Under the pieces are notes generated by a model. The model worked only from the letters and a program-made list of their open reading frames with translations. It was not told the DNA's origin and did no database searches. The position numbers and the translations under genes are program-made. This document shows, piece by piece, positions 35,284-43,799 of a stretch of DNA of 64,000 nucleotides (positions within the stretch are counted from its first letter, which is position 1; the number at the start of each line of letters is the position of its first letter). This DNA is from Paenibacillus larvae subsp. larvae. Its GTDB lineage: Bacteria > Bacillota > Bacilli > Paenibacillales > NBRC-103111. The stretch is taken from NCBI RefSeq assembly GCF_002003265.1, contig NZ_CP019687.1, forward strand, positions 4,035,501 through 4,099,500. Reading direction: 5' to 3'.

Positions 35284-36417
35284 TTGCAGCTCTTACAAGA
35301 TGAGATGTACATGCGCCTCGCCCTTGATATGGCCAAAGGAGCCAAAGGGCAGACCGGAGTGAACCCGGTTGTGGGCTGCGTTCTGGTCAAAGACGGACGA
35401 ATTATCGGTATGGGAGCCCATTTACATCGCGGGCAAGGCCATGCCGAAGTCCACGCGCTGCAGATGGCCGGGGCCGAAGCAGAAGGCTCCACCGCGTATG
35501 TAACGCTGGAGCCATGCAGCCACTTCGGCAAGACGCCCCCTTGCAGCGGGCGCCTGATCGACCACGGAGTCAAGCGCGTGGTCATAGCTGCTGTCGATCC
35601 CAATCCTCAGGTGGCGGGGGCCGGGATCGAGCGTCTGCGCAGCGCCGGCATCGAAGTCGATGTCGGGCTGCTCGCAGAGGAAGCCTCGGCCATGAACGAG
35701 GCTTTCAACAAATATATCGTCACAGGAATGCCGTTTGTGACGATGAAGACAGCTAGCACGCTCGATGGTAAAATCGCCGCTAAAACCGGCGACAGCAAGT
35801 GGATTACCGGCGATCTCTCGCGTGCTTACGTGCATACGATGCGCCACCAGCACCAAGGCATCCTTGTTAGCGTGGATACCGTAATTGCGGATGATCCGCA
35901 ATTAAGTACACGCTTGACCGTGCCTGCCTTGCAGCCTGTGCGCATCGTGGCGGATTCACGGCTGCGCCTTCCCCTTGAAGCACAGGTGCTTCAAGATCTG
36001 GACCGGCAGCCGACGATCGTGCTGACGACGGAATTGTCGTCACCAGAACGGCGCCGTGCGCTGGAGGAGCTCAGCGCATCAGTCCTGACATGCGGCAGTG
36101 GCCCGCAGGTAGATTTGCGTCTCGCGATGAAACAGCTTGGCGAGCGTGAAATCGGGTCCATCCTATTGGAAGGCGGGGGGCGTTTGAACGGAGCCATGCT
36201 GGAACAGGGGCTGGTTGATAAAATTATGCTCTTTGTGGCTCCCAAGATTATTGGCGGCAAGCTATCTCCCCAGGCCATCTCTATGGAAGGCTGGGAACGA
36301 ATGAAAGATGCCCTTAGGCTGGAGCGGTTTCAAGCAGAACCAGTTGGAGAAGATATTTGTTTAAGCGGATACCCTGTATATACGGCCGATGCGGAGAAGA
36401 TCAGGAAGGGGGACTGA
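35284..36417 (+). CDS. ribD: bifunctional pyrimidine deaminase/reductase RibD
   Basis: Deaminates and then reduces the pyrimidine intermediate of riboflavin synthesis. The N-terminal deaminase has the zinc motif GHAEVHAL ... EPCSHFGKTPPC (residues about 57-90), and the C-terminal reductase runs from about 150 (TMKTASTLDGKIAA, WITG, GGGRLNGAML). TTG 35284 is chosen because GGAGGG lies 7 bases upstream; ATG 35305 is an alternative, and the frame opens at 35215 inside the leader hairpin. About 377 residues. Base composition is unlike its operon: about 64% GC over 36001-36120 against about 43% in ribE. It may be a xenologous replacement (inference). Confidence 0.93.
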   Translation: MQLLQDEMYMRLALDMAKGAKGQTGVNPVVGCVLVKDGRIIGMGAHLHRGQGHAEVHALQMAGAEAEGSTAYVTLEPCSHFGKTPPCSGRLIDHGVKRVVIAAVDPNPQVAGAGIERLRSAGIEVDVGLLAEEASAMNEAFNKYIVTGMPFVTMKTASTLDGKIAAKTGDSKWITGDLSRAYVHTMRHQHQGILVSVDTVIADDPQLSTRLTVPALQPVRIVADSRLRLPLEAQVLQDLDRQPTIVLTTELSSPERRRALEELSASVLTCGSGPQVDLRLAMKQLGEREIGSILLEGGGRLNGAMLEQGLVDKIMLFVAPKIIGGKLSPQAISMEGWERMKDALRLERFQAEPVGEDICLSGYPVYTADAEKIRKGD

Positions 36418-36420
36418 GAA

Positions 36421-37086
36421 ATGTTCACGGGCATAATCGAGGAAATCGGCACCATGCGGAGGATTGACAGGCAGGGACAGGCTTTGATTTTGACGATCGG
36501 AGCCAAAAAGATATTGGAAGATATTCATCTTGGAGACAGCATAGCGGTTAATGGGGTTTGTTTGACAGTTGTTGCTTTTCAAGATCAGGAATTTTCGGTG
36601 GATGTAATGCCTGAGACCTTCCGCAGTACGAATCTTGCGAAGCTAAAAACAGGTTCCAGAGTAAACCTGGAAAGGGCCATGCAGGCGGGAGGCCGGTATG
36701 GCGGGCACATCGTACAGGGACATGTGGACGGAACCGCCGTTGTTATTGGTAAAGACCGGGAAGAAAATGCCGTAGTTTATAGATTCAGGCCTCTAACAGG
36801 GCGATTAACCCGGTATATTATTCCGAAAGGTTCCATTACGATAGACGGGATCAGTTTAACTGTAGTAGATACAAAAGAAGGGACATTCTCGGTTTCAATC
36901 ATACCCCATACTCTGGCTGAAACGATATTAAATGATAAAGGGCCTGGAGATACCGTGAACATTGAATGTGACATAATAGGCAAATATATTGAGCATTTTT
37001 TGAAAGTACCGGATGAACCAGAAGGAAGCGGGTTAAAGCCGAACAGCTTAAGCGAGACATTTTTGACTGAAAACGGCTTTATGTAA
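36421..37086 (+). CDS. ribE: riboflavin synthase alpha chain
   Basis: Dismutates two 6,7-dimethyl-8-ribityllumazines into riboflavin and the pyrimidine substrate of RibH. Two tandem lumazine-binding domains each begin with a GHIV-like motif: [10 protein letters not shown] and VNGVCLTV in the first half, [13 protein letters not shown] and IDGISLTVV in the second. 221 residues, standard. It starts 3 bases after ribD, with AAGGGGG overlapping the ribD stop. Called ribE in Gram-positives and ribC/ribB elsewhere. Confidence 0.95.
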   Translation: MFTGIIEEIGTMRRIDRQGQALILTIGAKKILEDIHLGDSIAVNGVCLTVVAFQDQEFSVDVMPETFRSTNLAKLKTGSRVNLERAMQAGGRYGGHIVQGHVDGTAVVIGKDREENAVVYRFRPLTGRLTRYIIPKGSITIDGISLTVVDTKEGTFSVSIIPHTLAETILNDKGPGDTVNIECDIIGKYIEHFLKVPDEPEGSGLKPNSLSETFLTENGFM

Positions 37087-37120
37087 AGCTTTTAGTACAG
37101 TTGCTCAGGAGGGAAAGGCT

Positions 37121-38350
37121 ATGAACGATACATCGATGCATTTTCATTCGATTGAAGAAGCCATTTACGATCTCATGCTGGGGAAAATCGTGATCGTAGT
37201 GGATGATGAAGATAGAGAGAACGAAGGGGATTTCGTTGTCTTGGCTGATAAAGCAACGCCTGAGGCTATTAACTTTATGATAACAGAGGGACGCGGGCTG
37301 GTTTGTATGCCGATAACGGAAGAAAGGGCAATGGAGCTGGATTTGGCTCCTATGGTTTCCAAAAATACCGATTATCATGGAACAGCATTTACGGTTTCGG
37401 TGGACGGTGCCGGGACTTCCACAGGGATTTCCGCTTATGAACGTTCACAGACTGTCCAAGCCCTGATTCATCCGGACACTGGACCCCAGCATCTTCGCAG
37501 GCCCGGCCATATGTTTCCCTTGATTGCCAAGAAGGGCGGTGTTCTGCGCAGGGCAGGTCATACGGAAGCAGCAGTTGATTTGGCCAGAATGTGCTGTTCT
37601 TATCCTGCGGCGGTAATCTGCGAAGTCATCAAAGAAGACGGTACAATGGCAAGGGTTCCCGATCTTATGCAAATAGCCCGGAAGCATGATTTAAAGATCA
37701 TTACAATCCAGGATCTCATCGAATACCGCAATCATAAAGAAAAGCTGGTACAGCGTGAGATCGAAACCAGATTGCCTACGGATTTCGGAGTATTTAAAGC
37801 CGTCGCTTATACGAACCTGGTAGACAATAAGGAACATGTCGCTCTGGTTAAAGGAAAAATTAGCAGTGACAAGCCCACACTTGTCCGTGTTCACTCCGAA
37901 TGCCTGACAGGAGATGTATTTCATTCTCATCGTTGTGATTGCGGTCCGCAGCTTGAAGCTGCGTTAAAACAAATTAATGAGGCAGGCAGCGGTATTCTGT
38001 TGTATATGCGTCAAGAAGGGCGGGGAATCGGATTGATTAACAAGCTTAAAGCCTATAAGCTGCAAGAAGAAGGACTGGATACGGTAGAGGCTAACCTTAA
38101 GCTCGGTTTTGCTCCGGATCTGAGAGACTACGGAATTGGTGCCCAGATTCTAAAAGATCTTGGAGTATGCAAGCTGAAGCTCCTGACGAATAACCCGCGC
38201 AAGATTAAAGGGTTAGAAGGATATGGGCTTGAAGTGGTGGAGCGGGTTCCCATTCAAATGATGGAAAATGAAGATAACTCTTTATACCTGCATACCAAAA
38301 AAGAGAAACTGGGGCATATGCTGAAATTTGAAAAACAGCATTTCATCTAA
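37121..38350 (+). CDS. ribBA: DHBP synthase / GTP cyclohydrolase II
   Basis: A fusion enzyme that makes both precursors of riboflavin. The N-terminal RibB domain (residues 1-200) has [22 protein letters not shown] and [12 protein letters not shown]. The C-terminal RibA domain has [20 protein letters not shown] (zinc Cys) and [15 protein letters not shown]. 409 residues, standard. The Shine-Dalgarno AGGAGG precedes the ATG. Third gene of the riboswitch operon. Confidence 0.96.
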   Translation: MNDTSMHFHSIEEAIYDLMLGKIVIVVDDEDRENEGDFVVLADKATPEAINFMITEGRGLVCMPITEERAMELDLAPMVSKNTDYHGTAFTVSVDGAGTSTGISAYERSQTVQALIHPDTGPQHLRRPGHMFPLIAKKGGVLRRAGHTEAAVDLARMCCSYPAAVICEVIKEDGTMARVPDLMQIARKHDLKIITIQDLIEYRNHKEKLVQREIETRLPTDFGVFKAVAYTNLVDNKEHVALVKGKISSDKPTLVRVHSECLTGDVFHSHRCDCGPQLEAALKQINEAGSGILLYMRQEGRGIGLINKLKAYKLQEEGLDTVEANLKLGFAPDLRDYGIGAQILKDLGVCKLKLLTNNPRKIKGLEGYGLEVVERVPIQMMENEDNSLYLHTKKEKLGHMLKFEKQHFI

Positions 38351-38385
38351 TTAGAGGAAATTAATTCATAAAAGGGGCGATATAT

Positions 38386-38856
38386 ATGGTTAAATATTTT
38401 GAAGGTCATTTGGTGACAGAACAATTAAAATTCGGGATTGTAATTGGCCGCTTTAACGAATTCATTACTTCCAAGCTGCTTTCCGGTGCATTGGACGCAC
38501 TTAAAAGGCATGGAGCGAAAGAAGAAGAAATAGATGTAGCCTGGGTACCAGGAGCTTTTGAAATCCCGCTCATTGCCCAAAAAATGGCAGAAAGCGGGAA
38601 GTATGATGCTGTTATTACATTAGGTACGGTTATTCGGGGTTCTACTCCGCATTTCGATTATGTATGTGCTGAAGTATCCAAAGGAGTAGCAGCCATCAAT
38701 TTGAAAACCGGCGTTCCTACGATTTTTGGCGTACTGACCACTGACTCTATAGAACAAGCGGTTGAACGCGCCGGAACTAAAGCGGGGAATAAAGGATGGG
38801 AAGCAGCATCTGCCGCTATTGAAATGGCTAATCTGACCAAACAGCTGCAAGCTTAA
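38386..38856 (+). CDS. ribH: 6,7-dimethyl-8-ribityllumazine synthase
   Basis: Condenses the RibD product with dihydroxybutanone phosphate; assembles into 60-mer capsids in Bacillus. Motifs [43 protein letters not shown] (catalytic His) and [11 protein letters not shown] are complete. 156 residues. Last gene of the rib operon. Confidence 0.96.
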   Translation: MVKYFEGHLVTEQLKFGIVIGRFNEFITSKLLSGALDALKRHGAKEEEIDVAWVPGAFEIPLIAQKMAESGKYDAVITLGTVIRGSTPHFDYVCAEVSKGVAAINLKTGVPTIFGVLTTDSIEQAVERAGTKAGNKGWEAASAAIEMANLTKQLQA

Positions 38857-38871
38857 TCAGACAGATTTAAG

Positions 38872-38920
38872 GAAAGACCTCCAATTTCACCTGGATCAGG
38901 TGTAATGGGAGGTTTTTCGT
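38872..38920 (+). terminator. rib operon terminator
   Basis: A long interrupted stem (GACCTCC..ATT.CACCTG / CAGGTG.AAT..GGAGGT) is followed by TTTT. Confidence 0.85.
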
Positions 38921-39108
38921 TTTATTTCTGTGACTTTGGAAGTATACAAATATGTTTCCTTTGAATTATCGTGTCTTCCGGATTTTTTTATTCTTCTGTA
39001 CTTTTCCTGTATTTTTCTTGAACTCTTCCTCTACCCTTCCTGTATTAAAAAATCACATGCTAATTCCAAAGTATCTGGAATATTCTTTAAGATGATATAG
39101 AATCTCGA

Positions 39109-39162
39109 TGAACCGTAATTTCACTGGACCGCATTTTTTTACTGAACCGTATTTTACTGAAC
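39109..39162 (+). repeat. short imperfect direct repeats before scpA
   Basis: Three to four copies of a unit like CTGAACCGTATTTTA (17, 17, 15 and a partial 7 bases) lie in the A/T-rich 430-base gap between ribH and scpA. The rest of that gap (38921-39108) is pyrimidine-rich with no gene seen. Confidence 0.5.
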
Positions 39163-39286
39163 AAAGGGGATAGTAACGCTAAGGTCTCTTTTGGTATTTA
39201 TTTTTCCTTGTACAACAGTGGAAACGTTCTTTAGAATACAGTATCATCATAAAAGGAAGAAAAACCGCGGGGGAGGACTACTGAAA

Positions 39287-40069
39287 TTGAAAGTGCTGTA
39301 CAAATTAGATGTGTTTGAAGGCCCCCTGGACCTGCTTCTACATTTAATCGATAAATCCGAAGTGGATATTTATAATATACCGGTTAAAGAAATAACCGAC
39401 CAGTATCTTGAGTACGTACAAGCTATGCAGGAACTGGAGCTTGAAGTAACAAGCGAATTTTTAGTCATGGCTGCTACTCTTCTATCCATTAAAAGCAAAA
39501 TGCTGCTTCCTAAGCCTCCTGAAATCGAAATGGATTTTGATTATTACCAGGAGGACGAGATGGACCCGCGGGCTGAACTGGTGCAAAAACTTGTGGAATA
39601 CCGGAAGTTTAAAGCAGTTGCTGATGTGCTAAGGGAAAAAGAAGTGGAGAGAAGCCTGGTTTATACGAGAGAGCCTGAAGATCTGAGCCCTTTTCTGCCG
39701 GAAAAACAGGAGAATCCGGTTAAAGGGCTAGAAATCGGTGACTTGGTACTGGCTTTTCAGCGGACGTTTCGAAAGATGGTTCACCGGAACTCTGTAGCAA
39801 AGATTCAGCGGGATGAGATATCAGTCAAAGACCGTATGAAGGAAGTGGTTGGAAACCTTGCTGTTCAAGGTGGCACCATGATGTTTTCCGATCTGTTTGA
39901 TGTTCATATGACCCGCGAGGATCTTGTAGTTACTTTTTTGGCTTTGCTTGAATTGATGAAAATAAAACGTATTCAATGTTTCCAATATCACCTTTTTGAC
40001 GACATCATGATTAAATCAAGAGAGGAGGGACTTCATGCTGAATTACCAACAGATGAAATCCGTTATTGA
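39287..40069 (+). CDS. scpA: segregation and condensation protein A
   Basis: The kleisin subunit of the bacterial SMC complex, which bridges SMC heads. FEGPLDLLLHLI near the N-terminus, the central LVQKLVEYRKFKAVADVLRE, and the C-terminal winged helix are typical. Start uncertain: TTG 39287 has GGGAGG 10 bases upstream and gives the usual short N-terminus before VFEGPLD; the frame is open to 39191. About 260 residues. Overlaps scpB by 35 bases. Confidence 0.93.
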   Translation: MKVLYKLDVFEGPLDLLLHLIDKSEVDIYNIPVKEITDQYLEYVQAMQELELEVTSEFLVMAATLLSIKSKMLLPKPPEIEMDFDYYQEDEMDPRAELVQKLVEYRKFKAVADVLREKEVERSLVYTREPEDLSPFLPEKQENPVKGLEIGDLVLAFQRTFRKMVHRNSVAKIQRDEISVKDRMKEVVGNLAVQGGTMMFSDLFDVHMTREDLVVTFLALLELMKIKRIQCFQYHLFDDIMIKSREEGLHAELPTDEIRY

Positions 40070-40679
40070 AGGACTTATTTTTGTATCGGGCGATGAAGGA
40101 ATAACTGTGAAACAGCTTGCAGAAGTTCTGGATCAGGATGAATCCACTTTACGGGATTTAATCGAAGAACTGAAGCAGGATTTGCAGGAAAGTGAGAGGG
40201 GAATTCAAATTGTTGAGGTGGCGGGATGCTATCAATGCACTACTTTACCGGAACATGCCCTTTATTTTGAACGTCTGGCTTATACTCCGTCAAGGTCTAC
40301 ATTGTCCCAGGCAGCTCTTGAGACCCTTTCTATCATTGCATATAAGCAGCCTATCACCCGTGTTGAAATTGAGGAGATCCGCGGGGTAAAATGTGACCGT
40401 GCTTTACATACCCTTATGGCTAAGGAACTTATCGAGGAATCAGGAAGAGCTGAAGCTATCGGAAGACCGATTCTGTATGGAACCTCCAAAAAATTTCTGG
40501 AGTACTTTGGGCTTGGTTCTATTCACGATTTGCCGGAAGCGGGTACCATTAACGACGGTTTTGATCTTGAAGAGGAAGCGCGGCTGCTGTTTGATAAATT
40601 TGAAGAAGAGGAACAGCTTTCTTTTGATGAATCTGCCGGGACAGCACAGTCTTCTATTAAAGAACCAAATGATATTTGA
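40035..40679 (+). CDS. scpB: segregation and condensation protein B
   Basis: A tandem winged-helix dimer that stabilises ScpA on SMC. Visible motifs: EGLIFVSGDEGITVKQLAEV, LSQAALETLSIIAYKQPITR and RGVKCDRALHTLMAKELI, GRPILYGTSKKFLEYFGL. An acidic tail ends the 214-residue protein. GGAGGG lies 6 bases before the ATG, inside scpA. Confidence 0.95.
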   Translation: MLNYQQMKSVIEGLIFVSGDEGITVKQLAEVLDQDESTLRDLIEELKQDLQESERGIQIVEVAGCYQCTTLPEHALYFERLAYTPSRSTLSQAALETLSIIAYKQPITRVEIEEIRGVKCDRALHTLMAKELIEESGRAEAIGRPILYGTSKKFLEYFGLGSIHDLPEAGTINDGFDLEEEARLLFDKFEEEEQLSFDESAGTAQSSIKEPNDI

Positions 40680-40699
40680 ATATTCACATCAAGAAGAAG

Positions 40700-40734
40700 A
40701 ACGCGGTCGTCCCTTTAGGGATACCGCGTTTTCT
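40700..40734 (+). terminator. scpAB terminator
   Basis: The stem AACGCGGT..TCCC / GGGA.ACCGCGTT with a short loop is followed by TTCT. Confidence 0.75.
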
Positions 40735-40844
40735 AAATGTAACCGGGATAGAGAACAGAACTGCCTTTTTTTGCATGTCTTTATTCAAATGGGTCATACT
40801 AACCGTTGTTACATGAATTTGGTTAATACCGGAGGCTTTGGACC

Positions 40845-41552
40845 ATGGTTATATGGCACTGGATAGTAAACTGCCTGATAATTCTGGCGGGGATCGGCAT
40901 CCTGGCTTTTACGGCCATTTGTTTTAGCCGTGTTTATGGTACTATTTCGTTTACAAAATTACAGGATAACGATAATCTGACAATTGAAATAAAAGGATTA
41001 TACGGATTAGTTAAAACAAAAATTCATATTCCGATTATTCAGTTTGTTAATATTCGAGAGGGCATTTATGTGAAATCCAAACAGGTAGACAGGCAGATAC
41101 AGAGGGAAACCAGCAAAAACAATGAAAAAAACATCAACAAAAAGTGGTTGAAACGATTTTCTTTAAAAACCAGACTTTTGATTAACAAAACGGTAGATTT
41201 GCAGGGATGGATTAAACAAACACTTAAGCTGGTTCACTGTAATGATTTGAGATGGACCAGTTATGTAGGAGTAGGAGATGCTCCTCAGACAGCAATTTGT
41301 ACGGGGGCCATTTGGGCATTAAAATCAACACTTGTCGGATTTGCAGTCAATTTGGTCCGGCTTGAAACCGTCCCGGATTTATCGGTAAACCCTTTGTATA
41401 ACCGTACCCAATTCATGACAGAACTAAAAATTGGGGCTCATGTACGGGTAGGTTCCGTTATTCTGGCTTGTATCCGTCTTTTGAACAGGATCAGAAAAGT
41501 GCCGGGCGGTCCGAAAATCTGGAGGAAAGTATTATATTCCAAAAGTACATAG
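40845..41552 (+). CDS. ytfI: DUF2953 protein YtfI
   Basis: A 235-residue protein with an N-terminal membrane helix (residues about 6-28) and, in the C-terminal half, the DUF2953 stretch LRWTSYVGVGDAPQTAICTG followed by AIWALKSTLVGF. It precedes gerW (ytfJ), as in B. subtilis where both are sporulation genes. Function unknown. No strong Shine-Dalgarno: GGAGGCTTTGGACC lies before the ATG. Confidence 0.85.
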   Translation: MVIWHWIVNCLIILAGIGILAFTAICFSRVYGTISFTKLQDNDNLTIEIKGLYGLVKTKIHIPIIQFVNIREGIYVKSKQVDRQIQRETSKNNEKNINKKWLKRFSLKTRLLINKTVDLQGWIKQTLKLVHCNDLRWTSYVGVGDAPQTAICTGAIWALKSTLVGFAVNLVRLETVPDLSVNPLYNRTQFMTELKIGAHVRVGSVILACIRLLNRIRKVPGGPKIWRKVLYSKST

Positions 41553-41631
41553 CTTAGGTCTGCATAGGGCATATTATAAGTGCTGATATTCCATCCTTTT
41601 CACCAAGAAGAATTGCAAGGAGGAGAACAAT

Positions 41632-42138
41632 ATGTCGGATCATCCGATTCAAGGGCTCATGAAGACGGCAATGGAAAACATTAAGGAAATGGTTGATGTG
41701 AATACCATTGTCGGAGATCCTGTGGAAACCCCTGACGGAAGTGTCATTATGCCGATCAGTAAAGTAGGCTTTGGATTTGCGGCCGGAGGAAGCCAGTTTG
41801 TTACCGATAATGCCGCCAGAGAGGTTCGTAAGACTGACGGTTCCCAAACCCATACATCTGAAGTTGCTATGCCGTTTGGCGGTGGTAGCGGAGGGGGAAT
41901 TTCCATTACCCCCATCGCCTTTTTAGTTGTTGGTAAACCTGGCGTTAAAGTAGTTCCTTTGGACAATCAAACCCATATTGTTGAGCGTTTGATTGACTCC
42001 GCTCCCCAGTTTGTAGAAAAGCTGCAAAACATGATGAAGAGTAAGAATGCGACGGGGACGACTCAGCCCCAAGATCAGGGGACCGAAGTTAATGCCACGA
42101 TCAAAACGGAGCCAACCGCTCCAAACATTCAGATCTAA
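41632..42138 (+). CDS. gerW: spore germination protein GerW (YtfJ)
   Basis: A sporulation protein required for response to some germinants; sigma-F/G dependent in B. subtilis. The 168-residue product has the conserved NTIVGDPVETPDGSVIMPIS and VGFGFAAGG, the Gly-rich PFGGGSGGGISITPIAFLVV, and a low-complexity Thr/Gln/Pro tail (about 140-168). Shine-Dalgarno AAGGAGG precedes the ATG. Confidence 0.93.
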   Translation: MSDHPIQGLMKTAMENIKEMVDVNTIVGDPVETPDGSVIMPISKVGFGFAAGGSQFVTDNAAREVRKTDGSQTHTSEVAMPFGGGSGGGISITPIAFLVVGKPGVKVVPLDNQTHIVERLIDSAPQFVEKLQNMMKSKNATGTTQPQDQGTEVNATIKTEPTAPNIQI

Positions 42139-42143
42139 AGTAA

Positions 42144-42171
42144 AAAACCGCCCACGAAGGGCGGTTTTTTC
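42144..42171 (+). terminator. gerW terminator
   Basis: AAACCGCCC / GGGCGGTTT with a 5-base loop, followed by six T's in the stem-tail. Confidence 0.92.
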
Positions 42172-42226
42172 AAAGCCGAAACAGATGACACATCAGGGGA
42201 TTTTCCGGTAGTATAGGGGGAGGGCA

Positions 42227-42257
42227 GAGGGCAGAATACTCTGCCCTGTTTTTTGTT
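42227..42257. terminator. convergent terminator before ArsB/NhaD-like gene
   Basis: AGGGCAG / CTGCCCT stem followed by TTTTTT on the plus strand, one base before the stop of the minus-strand transporter. Confidence 0.75.
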
Positions 42258-42258
42258 C

Positions 42259-43560
42259 CTATAGGAAAATCAAATAGCGGAAATAAATATAAATATGAGA
42301 GAGGAACAAAGATACGATCATAATGGGTGCCCCTACTTTAAGGAACTCCAGATAACTAAAGCCGTGTCCTTCTTTCTTGGCAATCCCCGCTACAATCACG
42401 TTGGCGGAAGCTCCAATTATCGTCCCATTACCACCGAGACAAGCCCCCAGCGCCAACGACCACCACAAAGCGTTAAGCTGCGGTGAATCTACAGCGAGGC
42501 CGAGCTGTACGCCCATATCTTTAATAAGAGGAATCATCGTGGCTACAAATGGAATATTGTCAATCGTAGCTGAGGCAATTCCGGATCCCCATAAAATGAG
42601 AGGAGCGGCAAAGCTGATATTTCCCTCCGTAATTTCAAGAACTCCCTGTGCAAGCCGGTTGATAATCCCAACTTCCTGCAGGCCTCCCACTAAGGTAAAC
42701 AGGCCTGCAAAGAAAAAGATTGTCACCCATTCCACTGTGTCTAATGCCTCTTCAATCTGGTCTTCCTTCAAACCAATCAGCATCAGTACGACGGCTCCGG
42801 TGATCGCAATGACAGATGCATCCAGATGAATGACGGAATGAAGAACAAAACCAAGCAGAGTAAAGCCAAGTACAATCAATGACTTGGTCATCAGCTTGCG
42901 ATCGAGAATATAGTCTGACTCCTTCAGTTCCATCAGTTTTTGCTTATATTTCTCATTGAATTTTAGTTCTTTACGGTACATCAGATACAGCAAACCAAGT
43001 GTTACGGCCATAATAATAATTGTAATCGGGGCCAGATTCAGCAAAAAGGCATTAAAAGTAAGATGTTCGTTAGCGGAACCGATCATAATGTTCGGAGGAT
43101 CTCCGATCAATGTGGCTGTCCCGCCAATATTAGAAGCAATTACTTCCGAGATTAAAAAAGGTACAGGATTCACGTGCAGGATTTTGGTAATCGATAAGGT
43201 GACGGGGACCATAAGCAATACGGTTGTCACATTATCCAAAAGGGCGGATCCAATTGCCGTAAGTGTACTCAGGATCAGAAGGATGTTCATAGGTTTTCCT
43301 CCTGCCATCTTGGCGGCTTTTATTGCAACATACTGAAATACTCCCGTTTTATTGGCGATCCCCACCAGAATCATCATTCCGATAAGAAGGGCTATGGTAG
43401 TCCATTCTATGTAATGCTCCAAGGCCTTATGGACGTCCAGGATACCGAAGATGATCATTAAAGCGGCACCCAGCAGGGCAATAACTGCCCGGTTAATTTT
43501 TTCGGAAATAATGATGGTATAAGTGACTAAAAAGATAGCCAAGGCAATCCAGGTTAGCAA
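42259..43560 (-). CDS. ArsB/NhaD-family ion transporter
   Basis: A 433-residue protein with about 11 membrane helices of the ion-transporter superfamily. Two inverted repeats carry the paired signatures SALLDNVTTVLLMVPVTLSI / GGTATLIGDPPNIMIG and ATIDNIPFVATMIPL / LGGNGTIIGASANVIVAG. This group includes arsenite pump ArsB, NhaD Na+/H+ antiporters and the mammalian P protein. Without ArsA or ArsR nearby, Na+/H+ or anion exchange is as likely as arsenite efflux. TTG start at 43560 has AAGGAG 8-9 bases upstream. A consensus promoter and an early terminator hairpin precede it. Confidence 0.85.
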   Translation of the reverse strand: MLTWIALAIFLVTYTIIISEKINRAVIALLGAALMIIFGILDVHKALEHYIEWTTIALLIGMMILVGIANKTGVFQYVAIKAAKMAGGKPMNILLILSTLTAIGSALLDNVTTVLLMVPVTLSITKILHVNPVPFLISEVIASNIGGTATLIGDPPNIMIGSANEHLTFNAFLLNLAPITIIIMAVTLGLLYLMYRKELKFNEKYKQKLMELKESDYILDRKLMTKSLIVLGFTLLGFVLHSVIHLDASVIAITGAVVLMLIGLKEDQIEEALDTVEWVTIFFFAGLFTLVGGLQEVGIINRLAQGVLEITEGNISFAAPLILWGSGIASATIDNIPFVATMIPLIKDMGVQLGLAVDSPQLNALWWSLALGACLGGNGTIIGASANVIVAGIAKKEGHGFSYLEFLKVGAPIMIVSLFLSHIYIYFRYLIFL

Positions 43561-43624
43561 AGGGTATCACTCCTTGTGTTCTGTCTATTACTTGATGTTG
43601 CAAACGGAAAAAGCTAAAAAAGGC

Positions 43625-43653
43625 AAAAAGGAGCCTGTGGTGAACAGGCTCCT
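43625..43653 (-). terminator. leader hairpin/terminator of ArsB-like gene
   Basis: A perfect 10-bp stem (43629-43638 with 43644-43653, 5-base loop) is followed on the minus strand by TTTTT. It lies about 26 bases downstream of the predicted start point, inside the 5' leader. Confidence 0.75.
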
Positions 43654-43685
43654 CCAAGACTTGCATCATTTAGTTTTCCATATTA

Positions 43686-43714
43686 ATTATACGCTTTCAC
43701 GGGATTTTTGTAAA
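43686..43714 (-). promoter_or_regulatory. sigma-A promoter of ArsB-like gene
   Basis: On the minus strand TTTACA (43714-43709) and TATAAT (43691-43686) are separated by 17 bases. Start point near 43679. Confidence 0.75.
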
Positions 43715-43799
43715 TACTGTTTTGGTCATATCCCAATCAGACAAGCATATATATGTACAAATCCGGTACTGACTACATTTGAGGAGTAGGAGGATAGCC

